From assembly GCA_029884455.1 (NCBI GenBank), contig JAOUHU010000017.1, positions 1 to 50,955 of the forward strand: 50,955 nucleotides of DNA, given 5' to 3'. Below, piece after piece: positions 1 to 8,301 of this stretch. The notes under the pieces were generated by a model. The model was not told the origin of the DNA, ran no database searches, and worked only from the letters and a program-made list of their open reading frames with translations. Each line of letters opens with the position of its first letter. Within the stretch, counting starts at the first letter, position 1. A program made the position numbers and the translations under genes. This DNA is from Gammaproteobacteria bacterium. GTDB taxonomy: Bacteria; Pseudomonadota; Gammaproteobacteria; Steroidobacterales; Woeseiaceae.

Positions 1-35
1 AGGGGAGATCAAGGGTAGCAAATTCTTTATGCGCT

Positions 36-112
36 AAAAGGGGTCAGAGCCCTTTTTGGAACATATATGGTATGGGCCGCATATGGTCAAAAAAGGGCTC
101 TGACCCCTTTTT
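36..112. repeat. REP-like palindrome, copy 1
   Basis: Inverted repeat with outer arms carrying GGGGTCAGAGCCC followed by a T run (36-57) and its complement preceded by an A run (89-112). Between the arms lies an imperfect ATATGG/CATATGG core. It starts an intrinsic-terminator-like hairpin in either direction and ends 5 nt from the stop codon of the minus-strand DUF4097 gene. Two further copies occur at 4459-4537 and 4854-4929. REP/MITE-type repeat is the likely class; no transposase for it is in the window. Confidence 0.85.
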
Positions 113-117
113 CGGGC

Positions 118-1014
118 TTACTGGTTGCAGATATTGACACTGCCGTTGAGTGTCTCAACGCTGACGTGCGAGTCGCCATCGCCGACTGTGAAGCTCAGTT
201 CCAGCCCCGGCGAATAGCGGCTCGTTCGCTCCGGTTTCGGCCCGAAGCAATTGCGGATGCTGCCATTGAAGGTTTCGATATCGAAGCGTGCGGACGGGTC
301 CCTGGCGAACACAATGTCGATCGTACCATTCACGGATTCCATGCTGAGGTCACCGCCGTCCGCCAGCTCGCCATGAAATTCGAGATCGCCATTAACCGAT
401 TCGAGATACACGTCATCGAACACACCGCCGATAATTTCAACATCGCCGCTGACTGACTCCGCATCAACCCGGCCTGCCAGGTTCGTCAGGGTCAGGTCGC
501 CAGAAACAGTTGCCGCCTCAAAGTCGGCCGGCTTGCCGTTGCCGGTTACATCAACATCACCGCTGACCGACCCGGCATCCACGTCATTTCCCGCCGTCGT
601 GGTCTCAACATCACCACTGACCGTTTCCAGCGCCTGTTTCCCCAGTATGCCGCTGACCGTGATGTCGGCACTTACAGCCGATACTTCAATGCTGCTTTTT
701 TCCGGCACGCTGATGACCAGGTTTGCATCGACATTGCCGTGATGCCGGTGCGGCACCTTGACCCGAATCAGGATATCCTTGCCGTCACGCTCAAGGACCA
801 GTTCTTCGACGTCGTCATCAAGAGTGCCTTTGACGCTGACCTGGTTCTTCGACCAGCCGATCACCTCGATTTCACCCGAGGTGTTATAGATCTCGATGTA
901 ACTATCCGCTTCGGCATCGATGGTCCGGTCAACCTGCTGTTCCGCGCTCGCCGCGGTACTCGCCAGTGTCGCCACGCATACGACCGCCATCGTGCTCTTC
1001 ATTCCATGTCTCAT
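118..1014 (-). CDS. DUF4097-family secreted beta-repeat protein
   Basis: Secreted protein of 298 residues with an N-terminal signal peptide ending near TAASA, followed by a long run of beta-strand repeats of the form SVSGDV, SVNGDL and TFNGSI. This is the pattern of the DUF4097 (putative adhesin-like) family, whose members are often encoded next to ECF sigma factors. The cytoplasm-exported role is unknown. The ATG at 1014 is preferred over an upstream GTG at 1023 because GAGGTGA lies just before it; translation is probably coupled to the anti-sigma gene, which ends at 1026. The 3' end abuts palindrome copy 1, which may terminate transcription. No catalytic motif is visible. Confidence 0.8.
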   Translation of the reverse strand: MRHGMKSTMAVVCVATLASTAASAEQQVDRTIDAEADSYIEIYNTSGEIEVIGWSKNQVSVKGTLDDDVEELVLERDGKDILIRVKVPHRHHGNVDANLVISVPEKSSIEVSAVSADITVSGILGKQALETVSGDVETTTAGNDVDAGSVSGDVDVTGNGKPADFEAATVSGDLTLTNLAGRVDAESVSGDVEIIGGVFDDVYLESVNGDLEFHGELADGGDLSMESVNGTIDIVFARDPSARFDIETFNGSIRNCFGPKPERTSRYSPGLELSFTVGDGDSHVSVETLNGSVNICNQ

Positions 1015-1025
1015 AGTGCTCACCT

Positions 1026-1589
1026 CTAGATATCCCTGCGCGCCATGACGCGCTGCGCCATGCTGCCAATACGATTCATCAATGCCAGCTCGTTGCTGTA
1101 AGCCTCAACCAGCAACTCCTGCAAAAATACGTTGTCCGGTTCTTTTTCCAGCGCCGTTGCAATTTCTTCGATGGCGCGGCGAATCACGGCGAGGTTGCGC
1201 TCCACGTCCTCGCGTGCCTCCGGCGACAGGCTCGCCAGTTCGCGATCCAGCATCGAACCGATATTGCCACCGGCGCGGCCGTACACCGCCGCCAGCGTGT
1301 CTTCACCACCAAACGCAGCCCGATCGAAAATCAGGCCCTGCGGCGCGGCCGCGGTCATAACCTGGGCCGGAGTGTCGCCGGCATCGTACTTGACGGCAAC
1401 ATATGTAACCAGTGATGACGCGCCGACAAGCAATACGGCTGCCGCAGCCTGCGCCAACATCGGCGACCACCGTGACTTCCGCGGTGCGCTGATTGCCTGC
1501 TCAATGCCCGGCCAAAGGTCGCGTGCCGGGCTGATCCCGGTGGCAAGACCGCGCGCCGCGCGCATCAATTTATCCTCTCTGTCTGTCAT
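1026..1589 (-). CDS. Probable anti-sigma factor, single membrane span
   Basis: 187-residue protein with a short basic cytoplasmic N-terminus, one membrane-spanning segment at about residues 43-67 and a helical, acidic periplasmic C-terminus (about 110-187) with a potential coiled coil. It has no obvious zinc-binding HxxxCxxC motif. The start ATG overlaps the stop codon of the ECF sigma gene (ATGA), the classic arrangement of a sigma factor and its membrane anti-sigma. The anti-sigma role is inferred from position and topology, not from a recognised motif. The downstream DUF4097 gene completes a three-gene unit. Confidence 0.7.
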   Translation of the reverse strand: MTDREDKLMRAARGLATGISPARDLWPGIEQAISAPRKSRWSPMLAQAAAAVLLVGASSLVTYVAVKYDAGDTPAQVMTAAAPQGLIFDRAAFGGEDTLAAVYGRAGGNIGSMLDRELASLSPEAREDVERNLAVIRRAIEEIATALEKEPDNVFLQELLVEAYSNELALMNRIGSMAQRVMARRDI

Positions 1590-2143
1590 GCTTCAAATCC
1601 TTGCTCTGTGAGCTGTTGCGCCAGCAGGCGTCGTGCCCGATGCAACTGCGCCTTGCTCGTGCCCGCTGCAATGTCCAGCATGTCAGCGGTTTCTTCATGG
1701 CTGTAGCCATACACGGCATGCAGCACAAATACATGTCTCGCGCCCTCCGGCAGACGGTCAACGGCCTCCGACAGATCGCGCATATCGCCTGTGTCGGCGG
1801 TTGCCAGCGGTGCCGATGACTGCTCGACCGCCACCTGGATCCGGTCCTGTTCACGCTTCGACTTGCGTATCCGGCCCAATACCGCATTGACCGCGATGCG
1901 GTGCAGCCAGGTGCTGAATGCGCTGTCGCCGCGGAACAGGTGCAGCTTGTTCCAGGCCTGGATAAATGCTTCCTGCGTGCTGTCCTCGGCCTCGCTGACA
2001 TTGCCGGTCATGCGCAGGCAAAGTCCGTACACGCGGTCGACATGCATTCGGTACAGCCGCTCGAAAGCCTTTGCGTCCGACTGCTGCGCCTTTGCAATGC
2101 AGTCAGCTTCCTCTGTAAATGCCGGTCGCTCGAGCGTAACCAT
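1586..2143 (-). CDS. ECF-family RNA polymerase sigma factor
   Basis: Sigma-70 family ECF factor of 185 residues. Region 2 is seen around AFERLYRMHVDRVYGLCLRM and the TQEAFIQAW / STWLHRIAVNAV segments; region 4 is the C-terminal RLPEGARHVFVLHAVYGYSHEETADML helix-turn-helix, followed by SKAQLHRARRLL. It should direct core polymerase to a small regulon that probably includes its own operon. ATG 2143 is chosen because it gives the usual short ECF N-terminus; a TTG at 2188 with GGAG 9 nt upstream is a real alternative. First gene of sigma/anti-sigma/DUF4097. The intergenic region to the divergent GGDEF/EAL gene should hold its promoter. Confidence 0.88.
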   Translation of the reverse strand: MVTLERPAFTEEADCIAKAQQSDAKAFERLYRMHVDRVYGLCLRMTGNVSEAEDSTQEAFIQAWNKLHLFRGDSAFSTWLHRIAVNAVLGRIRKSKREQDRIQVAVEQSSAPLATADTGDMRDLSEAVDRLPEGARHVFVLHAVYGYSHEETADMLDIAAGTSKAQLHRARRLLAQQLTEQGFEA

Positions 2144-2345
2144 CCGGGAACTATAGTCGCTGAAGCGAGCCGCCAAAAGCATTGCCAAGGTCCGTTTCTC
2201 CGCTTCCTTTGCTATTTGGATGCCGCCTTGCGGTGATAGGTTTGAAACGGCTTAAATGCCTGTCTTTGCTTGGCATTCTGCTATCATGCGTCTGGCCCAG
2301 CAGGACACCGGCCAAACAACAAAAAACGGACAACGACGACGATCT

Positions 2346-4454
2346 ATGGCGGGGCATTCCATTCTCTATCTTGGTCGTGGCGAATTCGCCGCTGACTACC
2401 TGCAGGAACTCGAGACTTTACCTTATTGCGCGATGTTGACTCGCTCCGCCTCGCTCAAGATTCCGGCAAATGCACCGTCGGTGCTGGATATCGTGCTTTT
2501 CGAGGCAGGCCCGGCGATCGCCCAGTCGGGCCAGTCAATCATCGAACTGCTCGGTTCCTTCGATAACTGCCCGGCGATTGCACTCACAACCAAAGACCGG
2601 GAGCACCGCGGCATTGCAGCCGTCAACGCCGGCGCACAGGCTTATATATGTGTCGACGATATCAGCGTCGACGGCCAGGAGTCGATTTTCGAACACGCCG
2701 TGCAGCGGCACCGCCTGCAGCACAGGCTGTCCGATACTGACGTCACCGTGCTGTCCGTGTTGCGCAATATCAATGACGGCGTGATTGTTGTCGACCGCGA
2801 GGGCCACGTGCTCGATATCAACCCTGCAGCACGTTCGATCCTCGCACTCGGCCCGCGTATGCAACCGGACAGCAATTGGGAGAAAACCTTCTGTTGCGTC
2901 GACGCTAACGGCGAGAACTACCGCAATTCCGCAGAATTGCCGCTGGTGCGGGCACGCAGCGGCGAGAAATTCGCCGGCCAGGTGGCGTTGTTCCGCCGCC
3001 CCGGGCAAGCCGACATCGTACTGTCGATCAACGGCCAGGGCCTGTTCGACGGCAAGCACCAGCTGGTCGGCGGCGTGATCACATTTCGCGACATAACCGA
3101 CGCTGCGCGGCGCAACAACGAATTGCAGAAGCTGGCGCAGTTCGACGAGCTCACGGGTTTGCCAAATCGCAGCCTGTTTATTGAACAGCTCAGCCGGGCG
3201 ATGGGGCGCAGCCAGCGCAAGTCGGCGCCGCTGGCGGTGCTGTTTGTCGATCTCGATCGCTTCAAGTCGGTCAATGACACGCTCGGTCATGATATCGGCG
3301 ATGCATTGCTGATGCAGGTCGCCGGTCGACTGCGCACCAACCTGCGCATCGGCGATATATCGGGTCGCTGGGGCGGTGACGAGTTCGTCGTTTGTCTCGA
3401 GGATTTCGGCGAATCGCAAAACGCCGCAGCAGCGGCGCAAAAACTGCTGCTCGTTCTGTCCGAGAAATACGAGATCGGAAACAGCGAGGTGTACGCAACG
3501 CCAAGTATCGGTATCGCCATGTATCCCGATTCCGGCGCGACGCCAGACCTGCTTATAAAAGCAGCCGATCTCGCCATGTACGAAGCAAAGAAACGTGGTG
3601 GCGGACGTTTTCAGTATTACTCGCAGGCCCTGAACGCGCAGCTCGCACAACGTGAGGAGCTTGAGATCGGACTGCGGCACGCGCTGGTACGCAACGAGTT
3701 TGTACTGCATTACCAGCCGCGCATTGACCTCGCCAGCGGTCGGCTGATTGGTCTTGAGGCATTGCTTCGCTGGCAGCATCCGCGCTTTGGATTGCTGCCA
3801 CCGGCGCGTTTTTTGCCAATTCTCGAGAGCAGTGGTCTGATTCATTCTGCCGGTGAGTGGATCATCGGCACCGCCTGCCGGCAGTTGGCGGCATGGCAGC
3901 GGCAATTTGAGTTGCCCGACCTGTCGCTGGCGCTCAACCTGTCGCCGCAACAACTGATTCACAAGCGACTCGTCGATGCCGTCGCGTCCGCACTGCAGGA
4001 CACCGCAATTGATCCGGGTTGCCTCGAGTTCGAAATCAGCGATGGTGCGATAGTGCAAAAACGCAACGCCGAACTCGGCACGCTACAAGGGCTGCGAAAA
4101 CTCGGCGTGCGCATTTCGCTTGATCATTTCGGTACGCGCGATGTTTCGTTCGAGTCGCTCGACAAGGGATTTATCGACAGCTTCGTGCTTGACCAGTCAT
4201 TGATTGTCGACGTGGCGGAGAATGACAGCCACCAGCGCATCGTGCGCGCCGCCATCGCGATGGCGCAGGGCCTGGATATCGAAGTCGCGGCCGAAGGTGT
4301 GGAAACATTGTCGCAACTGAATTTTTTGCGCAGCTGCCATTGCGACCTCGCGCAGGGGTTCCTGATCAGCCGACCTGTGCAATCCGACAAGATTGCCGCG
4401 ATTTTGCGCTCGGAGATCGCTGGCACGCGCCTGCTCGCCCGCGGCATGCCTTAA
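2346..4454 (+). CDS. GGDEF/EAL protein with PAS domain; EAL degenerate
   Basis: About 702 residues. An N-terminal receiver-like region (about 1-125) is followed by a PAS domain (about 140-270, NDGVIVVDREGHVLDINPAA), a GGDEF domain (about 275-440) and an EAL domain (about 450-700). The GGDEF motif is intact and an RxxD product-inhibition site (RIGD) lies five residues before it, so diguanylate cyclase activity is expected. The EAL domain keeps EALLRW, NLSPQQL and AAEGVET, but the usual DDFGTG is DHFGTR and the following lysine-containing LKID is FVLD, so phosphodiesterase activity is doubtful. The start is uncertain: ATG 2286 is an alternative. Its 3' end lies 4 nt before palindrome copy 2. 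Confidence 0.9.
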   Translation: MAGHSILYLGRGEFAADYLQELETLPYCAMLTRSASLKIPANAPSVLDIVLFEAGPAIAQSGQSIIELLGSFDNCPAIALTTKDREHRGIAAVNAGAQAYICVDDISVDGQESIFEHAVQRHRLQHRLSDTDVTVLSVLRNINDGVIVVDREGHVLDINPAARSILALGPRMQPDSNWEKTFCCVDANGENYRNSAELPLVRARSGEKFAGQVALFRRPGQADIVLSINGQGLFDGKHQLVGGVITFRDITDAARRNNELQKLAQFDELTGLPNRSLFIEQLSRAMGRSQRKSAPLAVLFVDLDRFKSVNDTLGHDIGDALLMQVAGRLRTNLRIGDISGRWGGDEFVVCLEDFGESQNAAAAAQKLLLVLSEKYEIGNSEVYATPSIGIAMYPDSGATPDLLIKAADLAMYEAKKRGGGRFQYYSQALNAQLAQREELEIGLRHALVRNEFVLHYQPRIDLASGRLIGLEALLRWQHPRFGLLPPARFLPILESSGLIHSAGEWIIGTACRQLAAWQRQFELPDLSLALNLSPQQLIHKRLVDAVASALQDTAIDPGCLEFEISDGAIVQKRNAELGTLQGLRKLGVRISLDHFGTRDVSFESLDKGFIDSFVLDQSLIVDVAENDSHQRIVRAAIAMAQGLDIEVAAEGVETLSQLNFLRSCHCDLAQGFLISRPVQSDKIAAILRSEIAGTRLLARGMP

Positions 4455-4458
4455 CCCC

Positions 4459-4537
4459 AAAAGGGGTCAGAGCCCTTTTCCGACCATATGTGGCTGTCGC
4501 TGCCATATGTGGTCCAAAAAGGGCTCTGACCCCTTTT
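4459..4537. repeat. REP-like palindrome, copy 2
   Basis: Same outer arms as copies 1 and 3 (GGGGTCAGAGCCC at 4463-4475, complement up to 4537), with an inner pair ACCATATGTGGC / GCCATATGTGGT. It fills the whole gap between the convergent GGDEF/EAL gene (stop ends at 4454) and the DUF2007 gene (stop at 4540), so it can act as a bidirectional terminator. Confidence 0.9.
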
Positions 4538-4539
4538 GT

Positions 4540-4845
4540 TTAGAGGGTATTGCCGCAGTTCCAGCAGGCCGCGAACTGGCCCTCGTTTTCTTCTTTGCAG
4601 CCAGCGCAGATCCAGGCTTCGGCCGGGCTTTCCCTGATGACGTCGTCGCTGATCAGCTGCAACGCACGATCGTAGTGCAGCGCATTCACCACCCAAAGCT
4701 CCGGCCACACTTCGACGAACGGCAACTCGCCGACAATGGAACCGAGATGCTGGTTGCGAATTTCGCAGGCGATACCCTCACTCTGCAGAATATTCCGCCA
4801 GTGGTTGATCGTGATCAGTGATTCGGCTGAGTTGAGTTTCTTCAT
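4540..4845 (-). CDS. DUF2007-type protein with C-terminal zinc ribbon
   Basis: 101-residue cytoplasmic protein. The N-terminal two thirds match the DUF2007 pattern (signal-transduction-like domain: ILQSEGIACEIRN, VWPELWVVN, YDRALQLI), and the C-terminus is a small zinc ribbon, CAGC followed 11 residues later by CWNC. The ATG at 4845 is the start; the frame is open further upstream only across palindrome copy 3 and the trpA 3' end. It lies between palindrome copies 2 and 3, downstream of trpA on the same strand, so it may be read from the trp operon at low level. Function is unknown; the ribbon suggests nucleic-acid or protein binding. Confidence 0.8.
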   Translation of the reverse strand: MKKLNSAESLITINHWRNILQSEGIACEIRNQHLGSIVGELPFVEVWPELWVVNALHYDRALQLISDDVIRESPAEAWICAGCKEENEGQFAACWNCGNTL

Positions 4846-4853
4846 AATTTGAT

Positions 4854-4929
4854 GGGGGTCAGAGCCCTTTTTCGACCATATGTGGCTGTCGCCGCCATAT
4901 GTGGTCCTAAAAGGGCTCTGACCCCTTTT
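4854..4929. repeat. REP-like palindrome, copy 3
   Basis: Arms GGGGTCAGAGCCC (from 4855) and complement ending at 4929, with the same inner CCATATGTGGC dyad as copy 2. Its right end overlaps the stop codon of trpA (4928-4930), and its left end is 8 nt upstream of the DUF2007 start. It probably forms the 3' end hairpin of the trp transcript. Confidence 0.9.
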
Positions 4930-5698
4930 AGGTTTGACGCAGTGAACGCAAGTACGCCGCTGGATCACTGCCCTGTTCCAGCACCTCGACCAGCGCTGAG
5001 CCGACGATCGCACCCGCCACGTGCTGGCCGACGTTGGCAACATCAGCCGCAGCGCGAATTCCGAAGCCGGCACAAACCGGCAATTCGGAACGGCTCGCAA
5101 CCTTGTCGAGATAAACAGCAAGATTTTTCGGCAAGCCAGCATCACCGCCCGTAATGCCGGTAATCGTAACGGCGTAAACGAATCCTCGCGACGCTTGCGC
5201 CAGCATGCGCAAGCGCTCATCGGGAGTAGCCGGCGTCACCAGCTGGATCAGGCCGAGTCCTTCGGCTTCCAGTGCCGCGCGCAGCTCGGCGCTTTCCTCG
5301 AACGGCAAGTCCGGCACAATGAACCCACAGACTCCTGCCGCTAAGGCACGGCGCGCGAGATTCCCATAACCGAAAGCCAGCAGCGGATTCAGGTAGGACA
5401 TCATGACCAGCGGCGCATCGATTTTGCCAGCCGCATCGAGCTGCTCGAATATCCACTTCAGGCTGACACCCTTTTGCAGCGCGACAAAGCTCGAACGCTG
5501 GATCGTCATGCCATCGGCCATCGGGTCGGAGAACGGAATGCCGATCTCGACGACGTCGCCAACCGTGGCAATCGCCTTGAGAGTGGCAATGAACTCCGCG
5601 GGTTCCGGGTAGCCGGCCGTGATAAACGGCACCAGCGCCGTGCCGCCATCCTTGTTCGCCGCGCGTATCGCTGCGGTCAGGCGCTCATGTGCTTGCAT
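4928..5698 (-). CDS. trpA: Tryptophan synthase alpha chain
   Basis: 256-residue TIM-barrel enzyme that cleaves indole-3-glycerol phosphate to indole and glyceraldehyde 3-phosphate, passing indole to TrpB. The catalytic glutamate is in VVEIGIPFSDPMADG and the catalytic aspartate in the same loop (PMADG); the phosphate-binding GFGI segment appears near the C-terminus. Length is slightly below the usual 268 because the C-terminus ends directly at palindrome copy 3, which supplies part of the stop codon. The start overlaps trpB by 14 nt, indicating translational coupling. Last gene of the trp operon. Confidence 0.97.
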   Translation of the reverse strand: MQAHERLTAAIRAANKDGGTALVPFITAGYPEPAEFIATLKAIATVGDVVEIGIPFSDPMADGMTIQRSSFVALQKGVSLKWIFEQLDAAGKIDAPLVMMSYLNPLLAFGYGNLARRALAAGVCGFIVPDLPFEESAELRAALEAEGLGLIQLVTPATPDERLRMLAQASRGFVYAVTITGITGGDAGLPKNLAVYLDKVASRSELPVCAGFGIRAAADVANVGQHVAGAIVGSALVEVLEQGSDPAAYLRSLRQT

Positions 5699-6911
5699 GT
5701 GTTCGCGTCCTCGGCGGGTATTTGCTCAGGGTCGGCATGTCCTTGTCACCGCGACCGGAGTTTCCGATCAGGATTCGTTTGCCCGGATTTCGTTGCGACC
5801 ATTTGCGCGCGTAGGCATAGGCGTGCGCCGTTTCCAGCGCCGTCAGGATACCTTCACTGGCGCACAGTTCCTCGAGCGCCTCGAGCGCTTCGTCATCGCG
5901 TGCCGAAACATACTGCACGCGACCGGTTGCCTGCAGCATGGCGTGCTCGGGACCGACGCCAGAGTAATCAAGGCCGGCCGAAATCGAGTGCGTTTCCTGC
6001 ACCTGGCCGTCGTCATCCTGCAGGATCATCGTATACGCACCCTGCAGCACGCCGGGCGTGCCGGTTGCGAGGGTTGCCGCATTCTGGCCGAGACCGTCGC
6101 CGGTGCCGCCCGCCTCAACACCGATCAGTTCAATGTCGTCGCCGCGCAACGGATAAAACAGCCCGATCGCATTCGAGCCGCCGCCGACGCAGGCAAATGC
6201 CGCATGCGGCAGTCCGCCCGCCTGATCCAGCATCTGTTGCCGCGCTTCCTCGCCGATCACAGCCTGTAACTCGCGCACGAGGTAGGGATAGGGATGCGCG
6301 CCGACCGCGGAACCGAGCAGGTAGTAGATGCCGGCCGGGTCCGTAACCCATTCGCGCAAGGCTTCGTCGATCGCTGCACGCAGCGTCTTGTCGCCCGATT
6401 CGACGGCGATAACCTCGGCACCGAGCCGGCGCATGCGATCGACATTCGGTGCCTGCCGCTCGATGTCCACTGCGCCCATGTAGACCGAACACGGCAAGCC
6501 GACGCGGGCGCAGGCGGCCGCCGCGGCAACGCCGTGTTGCCCCGCACCGGTCTCGGCAATAACGCGTTTTGCGTTGAGCCGTTTCGCCAGGATCGCCTGG
6601 CCGATGGCGTTGTTGATCTTGTGCGCGCCCGTGTGGGCGAGATCCTCGCGCTTGATCCAGACCTCGGTGCCCCAGAGCGCGCTGAGCCGCGGCGCCAGTG
6701 TCAGCGCGGTCGGCCGTCCTACCCACTCGCGCAGCTCGCGCCGAAATTCTTTCTGGAAGCTCGCCTCGTGCAGGTGATCGCGCACACCCTGTTCGAGGCG
6801 CTCGAATGCCGGCACCAGGGTCTCCGGGACGTATCGACCACCAAACGGGCCGAAGCGGCCGCGCTCGTCAGGCAGGTCGCCGTCAATGGAGGCCTGCAAC
6901 AGGTCCTTCAT
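5685..6911 (-). CDS. trpB: Tryptophan synthase beta chain
   Basis: 408-residue PLP enzyme condensing indole with serine to form tryptophan, working in an alpha2beta2 complex with TrpA. The PLP lysine lies in HTGAHKINNAIGQ, and GGGSNAIG binds the cofactor phosphate. GRPTALTLAPRL and the C-terminal GNSGRGDKD region are typical. Full length. It overlaps trpF by 4 nt (ATGA) and trpA by 14 nt, consistent with one polycistronic message controlled by the leader at 11.3-11.5 kb. Confidence 0.98.
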   Translation of the reverse strand: MKDLLQASIDGDLPDERGRFGPFGGRYVPETLVPAFERLEQGVRDHLHEASFQKEFRRELREWVGRPTALTLAPRLSALWGTEVWIKREDLAHTGAHKINNAIGQAILAKRLNAKRVIAETGAGQHGVAAAAACARVGLPCSVYMGAVDIERQAPNVDRMRRLGAEVIAVESGDKTLRAAIDEALREWVTDPAGIYYLLGSAVGAHPYPYLVRELQAVIGEEARQQMLDQAGGLPHAAFACVGGGSNAIGLFYPLRGDDIELIGVEAGGTGDGLGQNAATLATGTPGVLQGAYTMILQDDDGQVQETHSISAGLDYSGVGPEHAMLQATGRVQYVSARDDEALEALEELCASEGILTALETAHAYAYARKWSQRNPGKRILIGNSGRGDKDMPTLSKYPPRTRTHAST

Positions 6912-7501
6912 AATTCTTTCTCCGCAGCGCGCACGGCGCTGATAAAACGCTTGATCAGGTCATGGTCCTTGTAGCCCGGCAATGACTCGACGCCGCTTGA
7001 CACGTCGACACCCCAGGGACGAACCGTGCGCACCGCCAGCCGTACGTTGTCCTCGGCGAGCCCGCCGGCAAGGATCATGCGGCCACGTCGTGCAATCTCG
7101 GCAGCGCGCGCCCAGTCGATTTTCTCGCCGCTGCCGCTACGCGGCCCTTCGTACACGTAAAGCCCGGTCGTCGCAACTTCCGCCGCGCCCTCGCGAAATA
7201 CCGGCCAGCACTCGATATGCCCGGGAATCTGCAATCCGCCAAAGTCATCGGCGTCGGTCTGTACAACGTCGGGAGCAAACTCCTCAATAACACGCCGGCA
7301 CAGCTCATTGTCCGGATGACGCATGACCGCGACGCGTCGTACGCGCACGTCGAGGTTCGCCGTCGCCTGTCTCGCCTGCGCCGGCGTTACCTTGCGAACC
7401 GAGTCGGAAAACACGAAGCCGACCGCATTTGCGCCCGCCGCGACCGCCGCCGCGACGTCGGCGGCGCTGCGCAGTCCGCAAATCTTGATGAAGGTATTCA
7501 C
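6908..7501 (-). CDS. trpF: Phosphoribosylanthranilate isomerase
   Basis: 197-residue TIM barrel catalysing the Amadori rearrangement of phosphoribosylanthranilate to CdRP. The catalytic cysteine is in FIKICGL at the N-terminus and the catalytic aspartate in GVDVSSGVES near the C-terminus. It starts with GTG, overlapping the trpC stop as GTGA. Here trpF is a separate gene, not fused to trpC as in enteric bacteria. Confidence 0.97.
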   Translation of the reverse strand: MNTFIKICGLRSAADVAAAVAAGANAVGFVFSDSVRKVTPAQARQATANLDVRVRRVAVMRHPDNELCRRVIEEFAPDVVQTDADDFGGLQIPGHIECWPVFREGAAEVATTGLYVYEGPRSGSGEKIDWARAAEIARRGRMILAGGLAEDNVRLAVRTVRPWGVDVSSGVESLPGYKDHDLIKRFISAVRAAEKEL

Positions 7502-8301
7502 GCCGCGATCCTCGCACTGCCGGCAGCAACCATGTCAGCGACCAGGGCAGCGGGGTCGGCGCTGCGCATCAGCGCTGTACCGACCAGTGCCAGCTGATAG
7601 CCGAGTTCGGCAACCGCGGCCGCATCGGCGGCCGAGCGTAAGCCGCTTTCCGCAACACAGCGCGCCTGCGGCAGCATTGCAGCGAATTGTTCGAGTCGCG
7701 TCGCATCCACCTCGAGTGTGCGCAAATCACGTGTGTTGACGCCAACCAGCAGCTGCCCGCGGCTGGCACTCTGCTGGTATTGCGGCAACGCCAGCAGGCG
7801 GCCGACGCGTCGCAGATCGTGCGCATCAAAGGCCTCAAGCAACACGAACATATCGTGCTCGAATGCGCAGTCGAGCATCGCGCAAAGCTTGGCATCGCTG
7901 AGCATCGTCGCGATCAACAACACGCCACTCGCACCAACGCTGCGTGCCTCGACGACCTGTACAGGCTCGACCAGGAAGTCCTTGCGCATGACCGGTGTGT
8001 CCGGCACCGCGGCGACAACGTCCGCAAGGTGTTGCAGCGAACCGGCGAAACGGCTGGGCTCGGTCAACACGGAAATGGCGGCCGCGCCGCCTTCTGCATA
8101 ACGCCGCGCCTGTGCACCGCGTTCGTTTAGTTGCGTAGCCAGTTCACCTTCTGCCGGCGAGCGGTCCTTGATCTCGGCAATCACGTCAAAGCGCCCGAAT
8201 CTGATTGGCAACGCGGGCGGCGCACCGGCGACACGGATGCTCGCCAACGCGGCTGCGCGCTCGGCGCTCGAAGTGGCCATGCTTTGCAGGAAGTCGCTCA
8301 T
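7498..8301 (-). CDS. trpC: Indole-3-glycerol phosphate synthase
   Basis: 267-residue TIM barrel converting CdRP to indole-3-glycerol phosphate. Key segments are VIAEIKDRSPAEGEL (catalytic lysine), VMRKDFLVEPVQV, GVNTRDLRTLEVD and VAESGLRS. Monofunctional. It overlaps trpD by 4 nt and trpF by 4 nt. Confidence 0.97.
   Translation of the reverse strand: MSDFLQSMATSSAERAAALASIRVAGAPPALPIRFGRFDVIAEIKDRSPAEGELATQLNERGAQARRYAEGGAAAISVLTEPSRFAGSLQHLADVVAAVPDTPVMRKDFLVEPVQVVEARSVGASGVLLIATMLSDAKLCAMLDCAFEHDMFVLLEAFDAHDLRRVGRLLALPQYQQSASRGQLLVGVNTRDLRTLEVDATRLEQFAAMLPQARCVAESGLRSAADAAAVAELGYQLALVGTALMRSADPAALVADMVAAGSARIAA

Noticed and set aside
2535..4058. 507-codon minus-strand frame opposite the GGDEF/EAL gene
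   Set aside because: Antisense shadow; the plus strand shows intact PAS and GGDEF motifs.
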